Counted from the stretch's first letter, positions 21,008 to 34,285 are shown. The stretch: DNA of 64,000 bases from Malachius bipustulatus (GCA_910589415.1 OU342634.1:19341144-19405143), one strand, 5' to 3'. Program-made: numbers and translations. Notes: generated by a model not told the origin, from the letters alone.

Positions 21008-24000
21008 ATATTTAGTATAAATTGATACATTATAAGATGATTAGGATATCGAAATGGATATCACATAATCCTGTTCATATTGGCTTTAGACCATGCAAAT
21101 CTATTGAATCTGGTGTAAGGCAGTCAGTGGACGTCATGGGAATCATCAATAAATTGAGTTGCTGGACGTCCTTCTACAATGTGACTAATTATTTCTTCAA
21201 CTTCGCCACAAATAAGAAATTTGGACTTAGAACTGCCATCAAAACAATGAAACAATCGTAATTTTTTTATTTTTTAAGCTTTTGATAATTATATAATTAT
21301 TATGATGCACAATAACCACGGTCTCTAAGCTCGGTCAAAAAATTATATAAAATCAAAGGATACGAGGATAAAAAATCAAAGATAAGTATCTAAAGAAGGA
21401 TAAGAAAAAATCTGAAGCATGAATTAATTAAGAATCCTTTCAGAATTTTGCGGGTTATCTTAAATATGAAATACTTGATTTACTTTGTTGCTATAGCTTA
21501 AATCGTCCTTTGATTCCCTCTTTTCTTTATGTGAACAATCTTAAGAATTATTCTTAATCAAAAATTTTACAACGCGTTCTAATCAATGTGAATCGTGTAA
21601 AATTCAATGTAATTTTAACCGAATATCAGCTGAATGATCACGGCAAGCGAGCAAAGCAGCCCTTGATGAATTCGCTGATCAAGGCATCAGAGGCCAAGGG
21701 TCCTTCAGTCCTTTGAGCCGAGCCAACTGTCAGTTTCCTACCCGCAACCTAGACCTAAATCGGCATTTTAATACACAATTCTCTTGGAATCATAACCATC
21801 GATTAATATCTTAGTAAAAAATTGCTTGAATCTCGTTTCACAGCTTATTCTCACCTTGAGTTTTTAATGCTATTAGGTTTTTTTGTGATTATCTTTAATC
21901 GTAAGATTCTACTTTTTATTGTAATTTTTAACGTAATTCTGTGTAATTTTTAACTTTTTTTCTGACCCTGACCAAGTCGACCACATAAACATACTGTTGA
22001 GTTGTTCTCCTGGGTTGTATAAAGTTTTCTAATAGCTTTTTTTTATAATTGGAAATAATTAAATCTATATTTTGAGTTTTGCTCATCATCTTCTTCTAAT
22101 AGAAGAAGCATTAAGTGGTACCAAAGCGCGAGCTTTCTTTACGCACCATTTTCGGTCAACTTAAAGAGAATTTTAGCAAACCGTCTACGCTTCTTCATTT
22201 AGAATCCACTTTCTTTCAAATTTGTACTCACAAACCTAGGCTTAACCAATCATAGAATCGATAGAAAAAAATGAATGGAAAATTTTCAATGCATGTGTGG
22301 AGAAAAAAAGCTCACAAAAACGACATTTGAGTCCGGATATCATTTGACAGTACTGACCTACTTTCAGTGGTGTTTTGCCAATTGGAAAGAATAATAATTA
22401 ATACGAGATTTACCTGTGGGAATAATACAGAAATCTAAAATTAATATTCTTTGCAATAAAAATTTTTAATAAACCGACTAAGGATTATGCATCAACTTCT
22501 TGGTTCATGTTTTTAGATTCATGTACTTCAAGTAAAAATTTAAGAAGCATTAAGTGTATCAAATACCTACAAAATGTTTAAACTGTTTCATAAATTATCT
22601 GCGACACTATTATTTAAGCAGAATATCATAAGGTCCGTCGCTTTTATTACAGTTCTAATCTGTTTTGAGCTAGTGAAAAAATCGCTTCTACCGCACCGAG
22701 AGGTTACCTCGCTCGAAAACACATACATTACAAGTAATTTTCTCATATCTTTCCGCTTTAATGTCGAATCCAGGAAAATTATATCCAAGCAGACAGACGT
22801 AATTTAAATCTAACAGCAAAAGTTCGTCCAAACCTCAAGCTTTCAACATTTTAATGGAATATTATGAATTTTTGTCTGGCACGAGATAAACGCAAATTTA
22901 AAATGGTTTTTGGGCATGGAAAATATTGTCGCTAGATTGAAACTAGCTTGTGGTATTTTTGAAACTTTACAAAAAAGGAAAAACTTTTTTTTGCTCCCAC
23001 TTAACAAAAAACCAGTTAATTGTTAGATTTACAACTTTTTATTTCCTCCATAAGCTGGAGTAGACTTTGTTGCTATTAAAATAGCTTAAGCTAAGTTTGT
23101 TGCTGAAAAATATTACGTAGGTACTTAGACAAAACTTTTATTATATTATTATGTACACAGTTATACCTACTCAAAAACTTGGAAGTTTTTTTAATAAAGA
23201 AGTGGGAGATATCTGAAATACAAAATGTACATTTCAAGTATCTATCTAATTTGTTGTCACGTTAGTTTCAAAATAAATAAATAACAAAATAAAATATGGA
23301 AACACATTTCTCTAAGCACAGAAAATTATGTTGACATCAGAAAACTAATTGTGACCTCAAATATTACTTCAAAGTTTTAGATCCCATATACGTGTAAATT
23401 ATAATCATTAAAATCGTTATTTATAACTACATCAGTTCGCCAAATCTTTCACAAGAAGTCATTAAGAAACCGAATCTTGATTTTGTGTTTGTTTCTTGCG
23501 TCGAACTAGTTCATTTACTCTGGCGTGTAATTTCTTCGTCCTGCAATTCCAGGACCAAACTGACAAGCTAATATCTAGAGCAGTATCGGTTTCCTAAAGC
23601 TACTCCTGCAGCTTTGACAAGTAAATTAAAGTGGGTTACTAGCTCGAAAACTAAGTACTTACGTTCAGAACACGAACTGATTAATTTTTTCGATCGTAAC
23701 CATGTGACCTAATTTTTGAGCTAACATTTAATAGAAATAATTGTATCTATAAATTAATTTCTAAAAGAAACAATATAACTCAGAAGATTATGAGCCTTGA
23801 AACGGACGATTTAAGTGAGTCTCTTGTTGGATTATTTTCTATACCGAAAAGATATATGCCTAAGTTTTTCTATTACATTTATTGCTTATATATATACCTA
23901 CTACTTAATCTTACTGTTAATTTGGAATATTTTATATTTAATATTTCATAAGTCAATATTATTTTTCTCAAAAAACTAATATGTATTGCCTAAAAGGCAA

Positions 24001-24499
24001 AAGACAATTTTTCAATGAGGCTGTAATATCATGATTTTTACATTGGCCGTTACAAAATTATCTCGAGACTGCCTGCGACACACACACAGTACTTTTTAGA
24101 GCGTGTCGACTTGAAAACATGAGGGTATCATAGTCGAGTAGAACTCGCAAAGTGTCAATTTCTGTCAACTATTGTAGAAATAAAAATATTCCGGTCAATG
24201 GCGGTTCAGACGAATTGAACTGGAAGGGCGCTGAAATGAATCTGTTTGCCCTCTAACTCAATGCGCAGTCGCGCAAATGACTGGGTTGTAATTGACTTCA
24301 TGCGGCCAGCCATATCGTAACAAAATTTTTGTTAGGAATCACACACCTAATTATATAAGTCGAGTTTCTAATGTCGTCATGTGTTAAAAATTACTCTTTG
24401 TTAATCAAGCATTCCTCTACTTGGTCTCATTTGGTTGATTTTTGACAAGAATATTAATCTCATAGTCAGGGCGTTATAGGCTAGGCGTATTAGTAGAAT
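21008..24499. other. 3.5 kb with nothing recognised
   Basis: AT-rich DNA. Several ORFs (for example 21022-21261 and 22574-22807, + strand) have low-complexity or unfamiliar translations and no splice context. A possible short minus-strand exon near 23490-23570 could not be supported. Confidence 0.5.
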
Positions 24500-25195
24500 T
24501 CTCAAAGGAAAGTTTTCCTAGAGTTTTGATTTTCTCATCCTGTATGTTTTTTGGGTCGCTAAACACGAATTTTCACTTTGCTATCAACAATTTAGCCCGG
24601 AACTTTTTTTGGGCACTTTTTGCCACTTTTTACTAAATATGAGATATACCTTTTCCGGATTTACCGGCTAACGGTTAGTCTTCCAAAAAGACGTTTTTTA
24701 CTAAAAATGTGAAAAAACGTGTCTACTTTAGTTTTGTATAACATGGACTGCGACAAACGCCATATTTCTGAGATTCAGGTCAAAATATGCAAAAAAAAAA
24801 AAAATTCCGGGTAAAAAAAAATTTAAAATTTTTGTTCAGCGACCCAAAGAACATAGAGGATGAAAAAATCAAAACTATAGCAAAACTTTACAAAACCCCA
24901 CGTACCTAATGGCGGGAATGGCGCTCTAACGGCAAAACCGAAGTCTTAAAAAAAAATCTATTTATGTGAAATGTGTGAAATTTTGTCTACTTTAATTTTG
25001 TATTATAAGATGGACTTTCCGAAAAACGCTTCATTTCTGAGATTTAGACCAAAAGCTGAAAAAAGTGCAAAATTTGGGCAATAAATGGGCAAAAAACAAA
25101 TTCCTGGTCAAATTTTTGCCAGCAAGATTCAAATCAACGACTCAAAAAAATTAGAGGGTAGAAAAATTTAAACTATAGTAAAACTTTCCTCTGAA
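24500..25195. repeat. Three diverged inverted or direct copies of one unit
   Basis: TTTTGATTTTCTCATCCTG with TTTTTTGGGTCGCT (about 24522-24565) is mirrored by AGCGACCCAAAGAACATAG with GATGAAAAAATCAAAAC (about 24837-24880). A third, more diverged copy is inverted relative to the first at about 24950-25190. The middle holds TTTCTGAGATTCAGGTCAAA and a related TTTCTGAGATTTAGACCAAA. It is an old, decayed palindromic element. Confidence 0.65.
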
Positions 25196-25888
25196 CTCCC
25201 AGTTTATTCCAAATATGCTTAACCTATTATTGTTTTGAATATCTTTGCACGTCATGTCATAGAAAAATAACCCAATAAAGAGTCCCAAAAAGAACCCTAA
25301 ATATGCTTAAGAGTCAAAAAAATAGTTTTTAAGAAATTGACAGTAAAAATCTTCTCCCGAAAATTGTCTTGTTTCGAAATTTTGAATAATGAAATCTCCA
25401 CAATTTTGATGCCACGGAAGACCGAGTCAAATTTATTAAATTGATGTAAGATAAAAAGGATTGATTGTAGAAATTAAGTCTGCCACTTCTTATATCTTTA
25501 AAATAGTAGGTACGTAATCATCCGCTAAGCATTTTGCGTTTTGTTGAGAAAATTCCTGCTGCACACTTAATTTCCCAAGACCACAAAAACTGTTTTTGAT
25601 TTATATCTATAGTTCCCGTGAAACTAGAAGAAGAGTTAAAGAATAAAAAAGTAAAAGCGTCATCACATTGATTACAGTCACAGTTAAATATTTTGAACAT
25701 CGAATACCCTCTTTCAGTGGAGTTCAGTCCTTGGTGCAGCTTTTCTTGTGTCCAACAGTAATTTTTAAAATATTTTATAAAACTGGCAATTTCTTGCTAT
25801 CTATGAATGCACCAATTCCCAGAAATATTCATATCTTCTCCAATTATTAACAGATATTTTTCTTTCATGGGAGGTGAGGTAGTGAAGC
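25196..25888. other. Nothing recognised
   Basis: AT-rich intergenic DNA preceding a GC-rich island. Confidence 0.45.
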
Positions 25889-26024
25889 AGACATCATGGA
25901 ATCCAGCTCAGCCTCAGGATATCAGTGTTGCGTCGGCCTCCAACGGGGGCACACGCTTGTTCTCTCTACCGTCGCGACTACCACGTGCGGTCGTCTCTCG
26001 TCACCATCTAAGCGTTCCTATTAT
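25889..26024 (+). CDS. Possible first coding exon, unrecognised
   Basis: A GC-rich island in very AT-rich DNA. An ATG in good context (ATCATGG, ATG at 25895) opens a frame beginning MESSSASGYQCCVGLQRGH and running to a possible donor GTTAGT just after 26024. A second frame through the same island is also open. I recognise no domain and found no partner exon. It may be a 5' exon, a promoter-proximal island or a repeat remnant. Confidence 0.25.
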
Positions 26025-26040
26025 AAGGGTTAGTGCATAA

Positions 26041-27690
26041 ATATTTTTTCATTAATTCTTTATGTACGTTATTTATTTTTTTGATCATTTTTATTGAACC
26101 ATCTTAATTGTTGAATTTTTGTCTTCTAATTTATTAGGATTTAGGTTCTTGGATAAAAGTATTATTTTTTTTAAGATTTTTATAAAAATGAAACGTTTCG
26201 GGGCCGATTGGTCACTTGTTCACTGATAAAATGTAAAAAAATGTAAAAAACTTAAAAGTACCTTAAAAAAACTATAATCAATACATTAAATTGTGCTTAT
26301 AAAATTTTTAAATTTTAATTTTAGAAAAAATAAATTGTTTATTATTTATAAATTATTTATTTTGAAATCTTATTGAAGTGAAATTTTTGTATTTGTTTTA
26401 ATTACCAAAAATAATGATGGGTGATTTGTGTGTGAAACTCATCGCATGACGCTAAAGCCAAGCACCACATGAATAAAATGTATTATGTATATTTTTTTTT
26501 TATTTATTTAAACCGTTATTGTAAAAGTATGTTTAAATTTATTGCGCATGCAACATAATACTTACGAGACTTGTAATAATTACTTCCATATTCATTTCGG
26601 CGTTCATTAATAAAATTAGAGTTTTCTAGCTAAATTACCCTAAAGTTTTACTTAATATAAGTTAGTATTATACTTACCACCTGCCAAAATAGTTTAAAAA
26701 ACTTGCTTAATCCAAATAGTAAGTAAAAAATAACAATAATATCTTACTAACTTTTAATTTTTAACTCCGATTCTCTGCACACATTATCGAAATATTAGGG
26801 CATCAAACACAAATCACCCTGCATAAAAAATATTTTCAAAATTTTCACATTTTCTAACAAAATTGCTCTTTTAAAAATTATCAAGCAATGACTAAAATAA
26901 GCAGTAGATATAGCGAAAAATCGATCTGTAGATTTGATTCAACTCACATCACGACAACGAACCTTTATAAGCATCTAGTTCAAAATACAATTATTTTGCA
27001 AAAAATAACGGCGAGATTTTTTTATTATATCAAAAGAACAATAGTTTGTAAATCACCAATGATTCAGTAGGTGACACGGAAGATTTTGGAAAATAAAATA
27101 TCTCATACGTTATCATTTAAAAATATCAATACTGTGACGGACGATTAAAAGAAGATTTAAGGAACCGTTACTAAAATTTTCGAGGATGTGTTTTGTGTTT
27201 TAAGATTCACAACCATGTCCTGGATTAATTAAAAATATAGTACAGAGTACGGTGATTATTACGACATTAAAGCAGTTGCATTTAATGTTGGCATTGCGTT
27301 AACAAAGAAGGAATAAGGGCTTAAATTAAAAGATATGAAAAGACAAACAAACTGAAACAGATAAAACAGTAGGTACCTATGTGCTGTCAAATTAGAGTTA
27401 TTATTGTTAGGATCTCTGCAGCGTCTAATTTAGTTTTTCTACTCATACATTACCCGGATATTTTCGAAATGACTACTTGCCCTCAATTTTTAGGATCATG
27501 CAAAAATTGATTTTTTATGTTTTACATGTTTTGGGGTAAAAAAATGTTTTTATTTTTTTATTTTAAAGAAAATTCCGCTTCAACTAGGTACTAGAGTTAT
27601 TAGCGGTGTGGTTACATTCTCATACTTATGTTTAACTTATACATTATGTTAGCTACATTTCGGTTATTTCAGATATGTATTTATTTTACA
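26041..27690. other. Nothing recognised
   Basis: 1.6 kb of very AT-rich DNA without recognisable genes or repeat boundaries. Confidence 0.5.
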
Positions 27691-28339
27691 TTAAGTACTA
27701 TTGTAGAGATTTGTATTTTTCATGTATTGGATTGTGGCCAGGATTCCTTCTTTCGTTGTCAGTAGTAGCTCCATTGGATTTGTAGCGTGGTTTGATAGGT
27801 ACCCTTGGTGTTTACGAGTGGTGCATTCGTTTCCCATTATGTGTTTGACTTTGGGTGGGGCGTTGCAGGGTTCACATATTGGGGCATCCTGTTTCTTCAA
27901 GAGGTGTTCATGGGTAAATCCGGTGTGTCCTATTCTTAGTCTGGATATGACGACTTGGTCTCTTCTGTTTTCTGGCAGTGGGAGCTGAGTTTTTAGTTTA
28001 TTCTTTATTTTCCTAAGCTTTGATGAGCTGTTGTTCCATGCTGTGTCCCAGTTGTTTATTATAGTTGATTTTATATGCTCTTTGAAGTCTGTGTCGTTTT
28101 CGGTGGCGTCTTCAGTTGTCTCAAGTTTGCTTGCTTCTTTTGCGGCTCGGTCTGCTCTTTCGTTTCCTGTTATTCCAATGTGGGATGGTGTATATACAAA
28201 CAGGAGGTCGGTACTTGTTAGTATTTCTGCTGCATTTACTTTTATTTGGTTTACCAACTTGCTACTAGGGTTGTTAGATTTGATCGCATGTAGGGAACTC
28301 AATGAATCCGTGCATATAACGTATCTCTCTTTTGGGTGT
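27691..28339 (-). pseudogene. Non-LTR retrotransposon RNase H, C-terminal half
   Basis: The minus-strand frame reads RYVICTDSLSSLHAIKS (third catalytic Asp), then VYTPSHIGITGNERADRAA (last RNase H motif), and runs to a stop at 27691. The Cys-rich tail that usually follows is present but altered (CEPCNAPPKVKHIMGNECTT). The RNase H frame continues at 29632 on the other side of a solo LTR. With the LTR and one GTGT copy removed, the frame rejoins exactly as VKHPKERYVICTDS. Confidence 0.85.
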
Positions 28340-29627
28340 TGTAACGTTCTATTTTAGAACCATTACAATTGTTATTAATTTTTGTACCATAGTAGTTGGC
28401 TCTTTATTTCATTTCTTAGAAATTTAAATTCACCGCCTTTCGTCCCGTAGGTAGGTACGTTATTATTAATTTTATAAATCGATGTCGTTCTCCGCGATCG
28501 AAGAAAAATGCTATCGGAGAAGGGAACGTTATCTGGTCAGGTCCGACGTCGGCATCGCGATATACCTACTACCATCGAGAAGCCTGACGGCCGAATTATA
28601 TTTTTGGTTTCCCGTAATTTTGCTAATTTTTTTTCTTAAATTATTTCAATATGTGCGGTTTAACCGGTAAGTTTCTATAACTAATTAATTGTTAATCTAT
28701 ATTTTTTAACCCGTATTATTATTCATAATACATATAAAAACTTTGCCTCAAGTATTTCAGCCTATGAGTGCTGGTGTTAATGGAATGAAAGGAAGATATC
28801 TGCACAAGATGGCGTTTTGTCTTAATTATCAAAATTTTACTCAAATTTATTAAATTTTCTCTTTAAACAAACTGCTTATTGCATGTTGGTTTTGCTTTTC
28901 GGTCAAGAGATATAGTTTCAGAAATTAAAGTCAGTACGTTTTTTTTTGATCACATTCTACGCATCATCTTGGCAGATATCGCGAGTTTTTCTATATAATT
29001 AGACCACCGTTTAATTCACCTGAATTTCCACAGCGGATCCCTAGGAGCCTGAAATTCGATCAAATTCATGCTGATATCTATACGCTCCACTCAGAAGTTT
29101 TTTTTTTTTTGAAAGATTTAAAGACTCCCTCTGAAACCGAGGACATAAATTTCTGATCTCCTTTGTTATACCTACTGGAACTCCGTTACCGAACCAAATC
29201 AAACCAAATCGAATTCTCAAGATAAGTGGACCATACCTACCTAACTTACAAACAATAGTTTCGATCGTCATTTTCAACATTATTTCCTCTTCACCTTAAT
29301 TTGCATTTCAATTATTAATGTCTCTTGCGTTAATGTAATTAATAACTCAATTTAAGTAGTGTAAACCAGAAGCAATACTTATAATGTAATTGGCAGCGTT
29401 TTTTTTATTGTTATTATTTCATAATTTATTTCTGTGTATCGGATGAATTTTTCCTTGTAAAATTTATTTCCATATTTTGTTATTAAACTATTTTTTTTGT
29501 TGATCTCAGGTTGCTTGATATCCTTTCCCCACTGTAACTTGCCCACGACCCTGGTGGAAACTCATGATTTAATTTTTTATTTAAATTAAAAATAGTTATC
29601 TATTAAATCCCTAAAGTAAACGTTACA
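28340..29627. mobile_element. 1,288-bp solo LTR inserted in the retrotransposon
   Basis: It starts TGTAACGTT and ends AACGTTACA, a perfect 9-bp inverted end with canonical TG...CA termini. A 4-bp target duplication GTGT flanks it (28336-28339 and 29628-29631). No gag or pol coding region lies inside, so this is one LTR left after recombination. The 4-bp duplication suits a Gypsy-type element. A GC-richer part at 28480-28610 may be its regulatory region. ORFs within it are not host genes. Confidence 0.85.
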
Positions 29628-29631
29628 GTGT

Positions 29632-30135
29632 TTTACAATATATTTTAGGCCTTCTGATAATGCATATAGTTCTGCAGTGAAATTGCTGCATTGATCTGGC
29701 AGTTTCTCTTTTATTGTTTCTGTACAAGTTATTATGCCTACTCCGACACCACTTTCACTTTTGGAGGCGTCTGTATATATTGTCTGGTCTTCGCTGTAGG
29801 GTGAGAGAACAGAGAGTAGTTCTCTCTTGATTATTTGAGGGTGAGTTTGCTTTTTTGGATGGGAGGTTAGCTGGAGGTTTACTTTCAGGTGTGGTGAGTT
29901 CCATGGGGCTATGCTTCTATCTGTTGCGAGGTCAGGGATCGTGATATTCAGGTCAGAGGTTATTCTTCTTATTCTCTCGTATAGACGCAGATCTCTGTTC
30001 TTCTGAAGTAGTATATGTTTTTGTATTTGACAGAGAAGGTATTCTTGTTATATGGGTTTTTTGGGTTTGAGGACAGCTTTGCTGCATATATTAGTGCCTG
30101 TTGGTATACTCTGTGTATTGGGCTATATTGGCTAA
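29632..30135 (-). pseudogene. Non-LTR retrotransposon RNase H, N-terminal half
   Basis: The minus-strand frame has IYTDASKSESGVGVGI (first catalytic Asp) and NFTAELYALSEGLKYIVKH (catalytic Glu). Further upstream (30110-30010) is a stretch matching the linker after reverse transcriptase, with a frameshift near 30010. The fragment is 5'-truncated near 30135, where short GGGCTATA-type repeats begin. Confidence 0.82.
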
Positions 30136-30185
30136 ATGGGCTAAAAATTGGGCTGTACGCCCTATACCCTATAATAAACTGGGCT

Positions 30186-30395
30186 GATTTATTTATTAAA
30201 ATTTGATACTAAAATTACTAATATTATGATGGTTCGAATAAAACAAGAATAATGAAAACTATAATAGGTATTATTGCCTGATTCGTGTGGAATTTTTGAA
30301 CTATTTTTGTGAAATTGTAATTTTAGATATTATGATACTTATTATTTTCGAACCAAATATATCTTGATATATTTTTTAAGAAGTTTATTGTTATA
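30186..30395. other. Nothing recognised
   Basis: Short AT-rich spacer between the retrotransposon remnant and the next hairpin element. Confidence 0.45.
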
Positions 30396-31257
30396 CAGTT
30401 TCCAAGATAAGGAAGGGATAACATTGGGATATCGCGGAAACGGTAAAAGACAAGAAGCAGACGGTTAAATTAGAGAAAAGTTTCAGAATTTTAACTCCAT
30501 TAAGAATATAAAATAAAATTTAGGAAAACCTAAGTCATTACCGAAATATAAAAAAAACTGAAAAATCGAAATTCTTATTTCAGCCATATCTTTTTTATTA
30601 TTGAAAATTAATTAATTTTAGTCATCAAAAAAAAAGTCACCAAAAGCTATCCATTTGACATTTAAGAAATTTTCTAAGCCCGCTAGATCACAAAGGTATT
30701 CATAGGCAACTTTTGTTTTTCTTATAGTGGCCATATTGTTTTTTAATGTCGTTAGCCATAAAAAATTTCAATGTCAAGTTCAAGAATGAATAACATTCAG
30801 AAAGAATATTTTTAAAATTTTTCTCCTCTCATCTTTTTATACCGAATACCGTAGAAAAATTAATAATCCATAACGCAAATAATATTTTCTAATATTGACG
30901 TAATTCTGTGAAAAAAATGATTTTTTTCAAAAAAAGGAAGAATAACATTTTTTAATTCGTTTTTAATTTTTGTTTTTCATGATTTTTTTCATACCGAACG
31001 ACATCAAGAAACCATATATGGCGCCCGCATAATAAAATTAATTAATTTTCGATAATAAAAAAATTATGACAAATAAAAACTCGTGTTTTTAGGGGTTTTT
31101 TAAGCATATTTCAGCAACAGTTGAAGACATATCTCAATTTTTTTTCAGATTCTTAATAAGCATCAAATTGTGCAGCTTTTCTCTAATTTAACCGACCTCG
31201 TATCTCTTACCGTTTCCAATATCCCAATGTTATCTCTTCCTTACTTTGGACACACTG
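30396..31257. repeat. 862-bp hairpin element related to 9388-10382
   Basis: The left end CAGTTTCCAAGATAAGGAAG mirrors the right end, CTTCCTTACTTTGGACACACTG reading outward, with TA on both sides. Conserved inner words are GATAACATTGGGATAT, TAAATTAGAGAAAAGT and GCCGCTAGATC-like. It is more diverged than the 9.4-kb copy but has the same layout. Confidence 0.8.
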
Positions 31258-32046
31258 TATATTTTTTTCTTAATTATTGTACATATTTGCTAAATATTTT
31301 TGATTGCAATTCATAAAACCACTTATGGTTTTTCCTGGAAATCAGACCTTACAGTCTAATACTCCTAAAACTCCAAAAAATACATAAAAATGTTAATTTT
31401 TATTCTTTCATATGTAATAAATATTGAACTATAAAATAGCATAATCATTTTAATATAAAAAATTTCTTTATAGAAATTCAACAATAAGAAGCAAAATTTT
31501 ATGATAATAATAATTATCGACAAATTTTTTTTTTTCAATATCTCAAAGTATTGAAATCTACGTTTGAAATCCAAAAGCCTAAAAAACTTAATGTTAAATG
31601 AAAAATTAGATTTATGACGAAATGCTGGGTTTATATCCATATATGAAATTGAGTAATTAAATTTGTGAAATAAAGGCACATAACAAGTAATGTAAAAAAA
31701 GTTTTCCCTAAAGATTCCAATCATTCGGTGCATTCATTGGGGAATAAATTTCTAAATACCGAGAAAAGAAATCAAATTATTATTTATATTTATATAAATT
31801 CTGGTACATACATGAAAAAGCTTTTTACGTAATTATATTATCCACACATCTGATATATAAGTAGGTAATCTAATAAGCGGAATTGGCTACCCAAGAGATT
31901 ATTACTGAGGGGTAAATTTCAGTGCACCTACTAGCTGCATTAGTTATACCTAATGTTACCATAAACTAATAACGTATTAGACTAGATATAGGTAAGTACA
32001 CCTGTTTATACCTACTATTTAAAATAATAAATACAATATACATATA
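31258..32046. other. Nothing recognised
   Basis: AT-rich DNA. The 122-codon minus-strand ORF at 31365-31733 is a composition artefact rich in Ile, Phe and Asn. Confidence 0.5.
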
Positions 32047-32590
32047 CAGGATGTTAGTTAAGTACGGGGCCAAACTCCAAGGGGTGCTTCCTTGAGTGAT
32101 TTTAAGAAGAAAAGTTCAAATAAACATGGGTCCGAAAATGCATATTTTTCAAGATACAGGGTGTCAAACTTAAAAAAAAATTCGAATGTTCGTGAATATC
32201 TCTAAACTCTTTCAATCAATTTTGTTGAAATTTGGCAGTTCTGTTTGTAATAACAAGAGGGTAATTTAGCCCCAATTAGATTAAAATTATTAATTCCAGT
32301 GGCGTCCCGGAAGACAGTCTAACTAATATTTTTTATTAAAAAATTGGGCGCCACTGACTTTTTTTTTTAATTTAGTATTTTTTTCGAATTAAGTAACTAG
32401 AAATACAACTATTTTATCTCTTGAGTTTTTTCATATCATGCTTTGTTTTCGAGAAAAAAAAATAAAAGTTTGACACCCTGTATCTTGAAAAATATGCATT
32501 TTCGGGCCCATGTTTATTTGAACTTTTCTTCTTAAAATCACTCAAGGAAGCACCCCTTGGAGTTTGGCCCCGTACTTAACTAACACCCTG
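32047..32590. repeat. 544-bp element with long inverted ends
   Basis: Left CAGGATGTTAGTTAAGTACG and right CGTACTTAACTAACACCCTG are inverse and flanked by TA. The arms match for about 125 bp and include AAATAAACATGGGTCCG, AAAATGCATATTTTTCAAGA and an internal ACAGGGTGTCAAA. The centre is unique. It is the same family as the outer elements at 13001 and 47.13 kb. Confidence 0.85.
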
Positions 32591-33051
32591 TATAATAGCA
32601 TGTTAAAGAGCTGTAAATGCAAAATTAGATATACAGGGTGTTGATTTTCAAGGCGGACCATAGGGAATTAGCATTACGAAAGTGGTTTTTGAGGATTCCT
32701 GCTCGCCGTTTAAACTGACAGAAATGGTTTTGGTATCAAAATGAAGCTAAAATTATTGCGCATAAGGCTTGACATCAGAAATTAATTTAATTTCACGTTG
32801 TTTTCTAAAATTCTTCAGTAAAAATTCAAGTAATTGTTAATGTTTAATCACTAAAGGCGTGTTCCGTTTTGTTACCGAAGTTACAGAAGTCAGTTGACAG
32901 CTATAATCAATATGTAATCAAAAATAACTTGGTATAAAGGAACGCAAAACGATTAGACTTCTGCCATTTTTATAATTTACAAAACTTAACTCAAAACAAA
33001 TTAGGTTTATTACAGTATTGATTTCATGTTTTATGTCATAAAACTGTGAAA

Positions 33052-33154
33052 ATGAATGGTAATAACGATGCGAATATTTTTTATTTATTGATGCTAGATT
33101 CGTCATCTTCCGGTGATTCTTCTGATGATGAACAGGTTGTAGGACCAAGGAGTA
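33052..33154 (+). pseudogene. Possible first exon of a transposon-encoded protein
   Basis: The ATG at 33052 opens MNGNNDANIFYLLMLDSSSS followed by an acidic GDSSDDEQ stretch and a strong donor GTAAGT at 33155. It lies 187 bp inside the left end of the TAA-flanked element, where a Harbinger gene would begin. No later exon was recognised, so it is probably a leftover of an internally deleted copy. Confidence 0.4.
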
Positions 33155-34285
33155 GTAAGTTAGGTTTGAATAGTTTTTCAGAATTCGTTATTTTTTAAGA
33201 ACGATATCTAGTCCCAAAAATAAATACAAAAATCGTCAATGTTTATATCGTGGGAATGCCTCACATAATAAATTATGTACAAGACGTGGTTGATAACTTT
33301 TTGTAAAAAAAAAACCCTTTGGAGGGTGGTTCTTGGCCAAGGGGGTGTTCGTAGGGTGACGGGCAGCTGTCATTAGATACAAAGCGAGTTGTACGCGTTT
33401 CTTTCGACCCGGGGGCATTAGAACGGAGATTCTAAAAAAGAGGGTGGTTTTTGACCAATAGGGGATGAACACAACCCGAAAAAGAAATTTGCCCTACGCC
33501 ATCATGTTCAGCACCCTCGAAAACAGGGGAGGAAAGTGGTTTCGTTGCGTCTGAAAAAATTAGGGTGTTTTCCGACTCATAGAGGCCACTAGAATGCAGA
33601 ACAATCAGCAGATTTTTCCGTTTGTTTTTTACCATATTTTTTTTATTATCAATTTTTTCCTCACTATTGGCACAATTTTATGGAGAATGTGTTATTTTTA
33701 CATAAAAAAGTTATGGTTATTCATGTCGAGAAAATTTATCGTTTTCAAGGAATACGCACTTACGCGTTTTTTAAGACATCGTAAACTATGATATTTCAAT
33801 GAATCATTTTTATAATAAATAATTTTTCTAAAATGTTCTTATGAAACTTTCGTAAAAATTGAAGGGGACATTTTGAGAATCTTTTGTGGGTAAAATTTGG
33901 GTTTTATTTAACGCTGCTCTTTTATCGCTGTGATAGAAGGACTGGACAAAAATGATTGGAAATGTGGAATGATGGAAAAATGAAAATAATTATTCATATT
34001 TTGAAAAACCTTCAGGTGCGTTTTTCTTGAAAATTATACGTTCGTCTCGACATGAAATAAGTATAACCTAATTATGTATAAATAACGTATTCTCCATAAA
34101 GTTGACCCGTAAAGACGAAAAGATTAATAAAAGAAATTCATACCCCCACCACAAGTTACAGAACTCATCGCGGTGAAAGCACGATCACTTTAAGAAGTTT
34201 TTTTTTTGTGACAGGCCCCCCCTTACAATTCAGCGGGGAGTCTCCGGTTGAGTTTTCTGCACTGATTGATGAAACACCCTGTATA

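Noticed and set aside
23490..23575. Possible minus-strand terminal exon (reading RTKKLHARVNELVRRKKQT)
   Set aside because: There is an AG before it and a stop after it, but a weak pyrimidine tract, no partner exon and no known family.
28482..28670. GC-rich 62-codon ORF considered as a host exon
   Set aside because: It lies wholly inside the solo LTR defined by exact ends and target duplication.
31365..31733. 122-codon minus-strand ORF
   Set aside because: Composition is dominated by Ile, Phe, Asn and Lys, as expected from AT-rich noncoding DNA; no motif or splice context.
33236..33635. Overlapping minus-strand ORFs
   Set aside because: They fall in internal repeated blocks of the Harbinger-like element and resemble no transposase.
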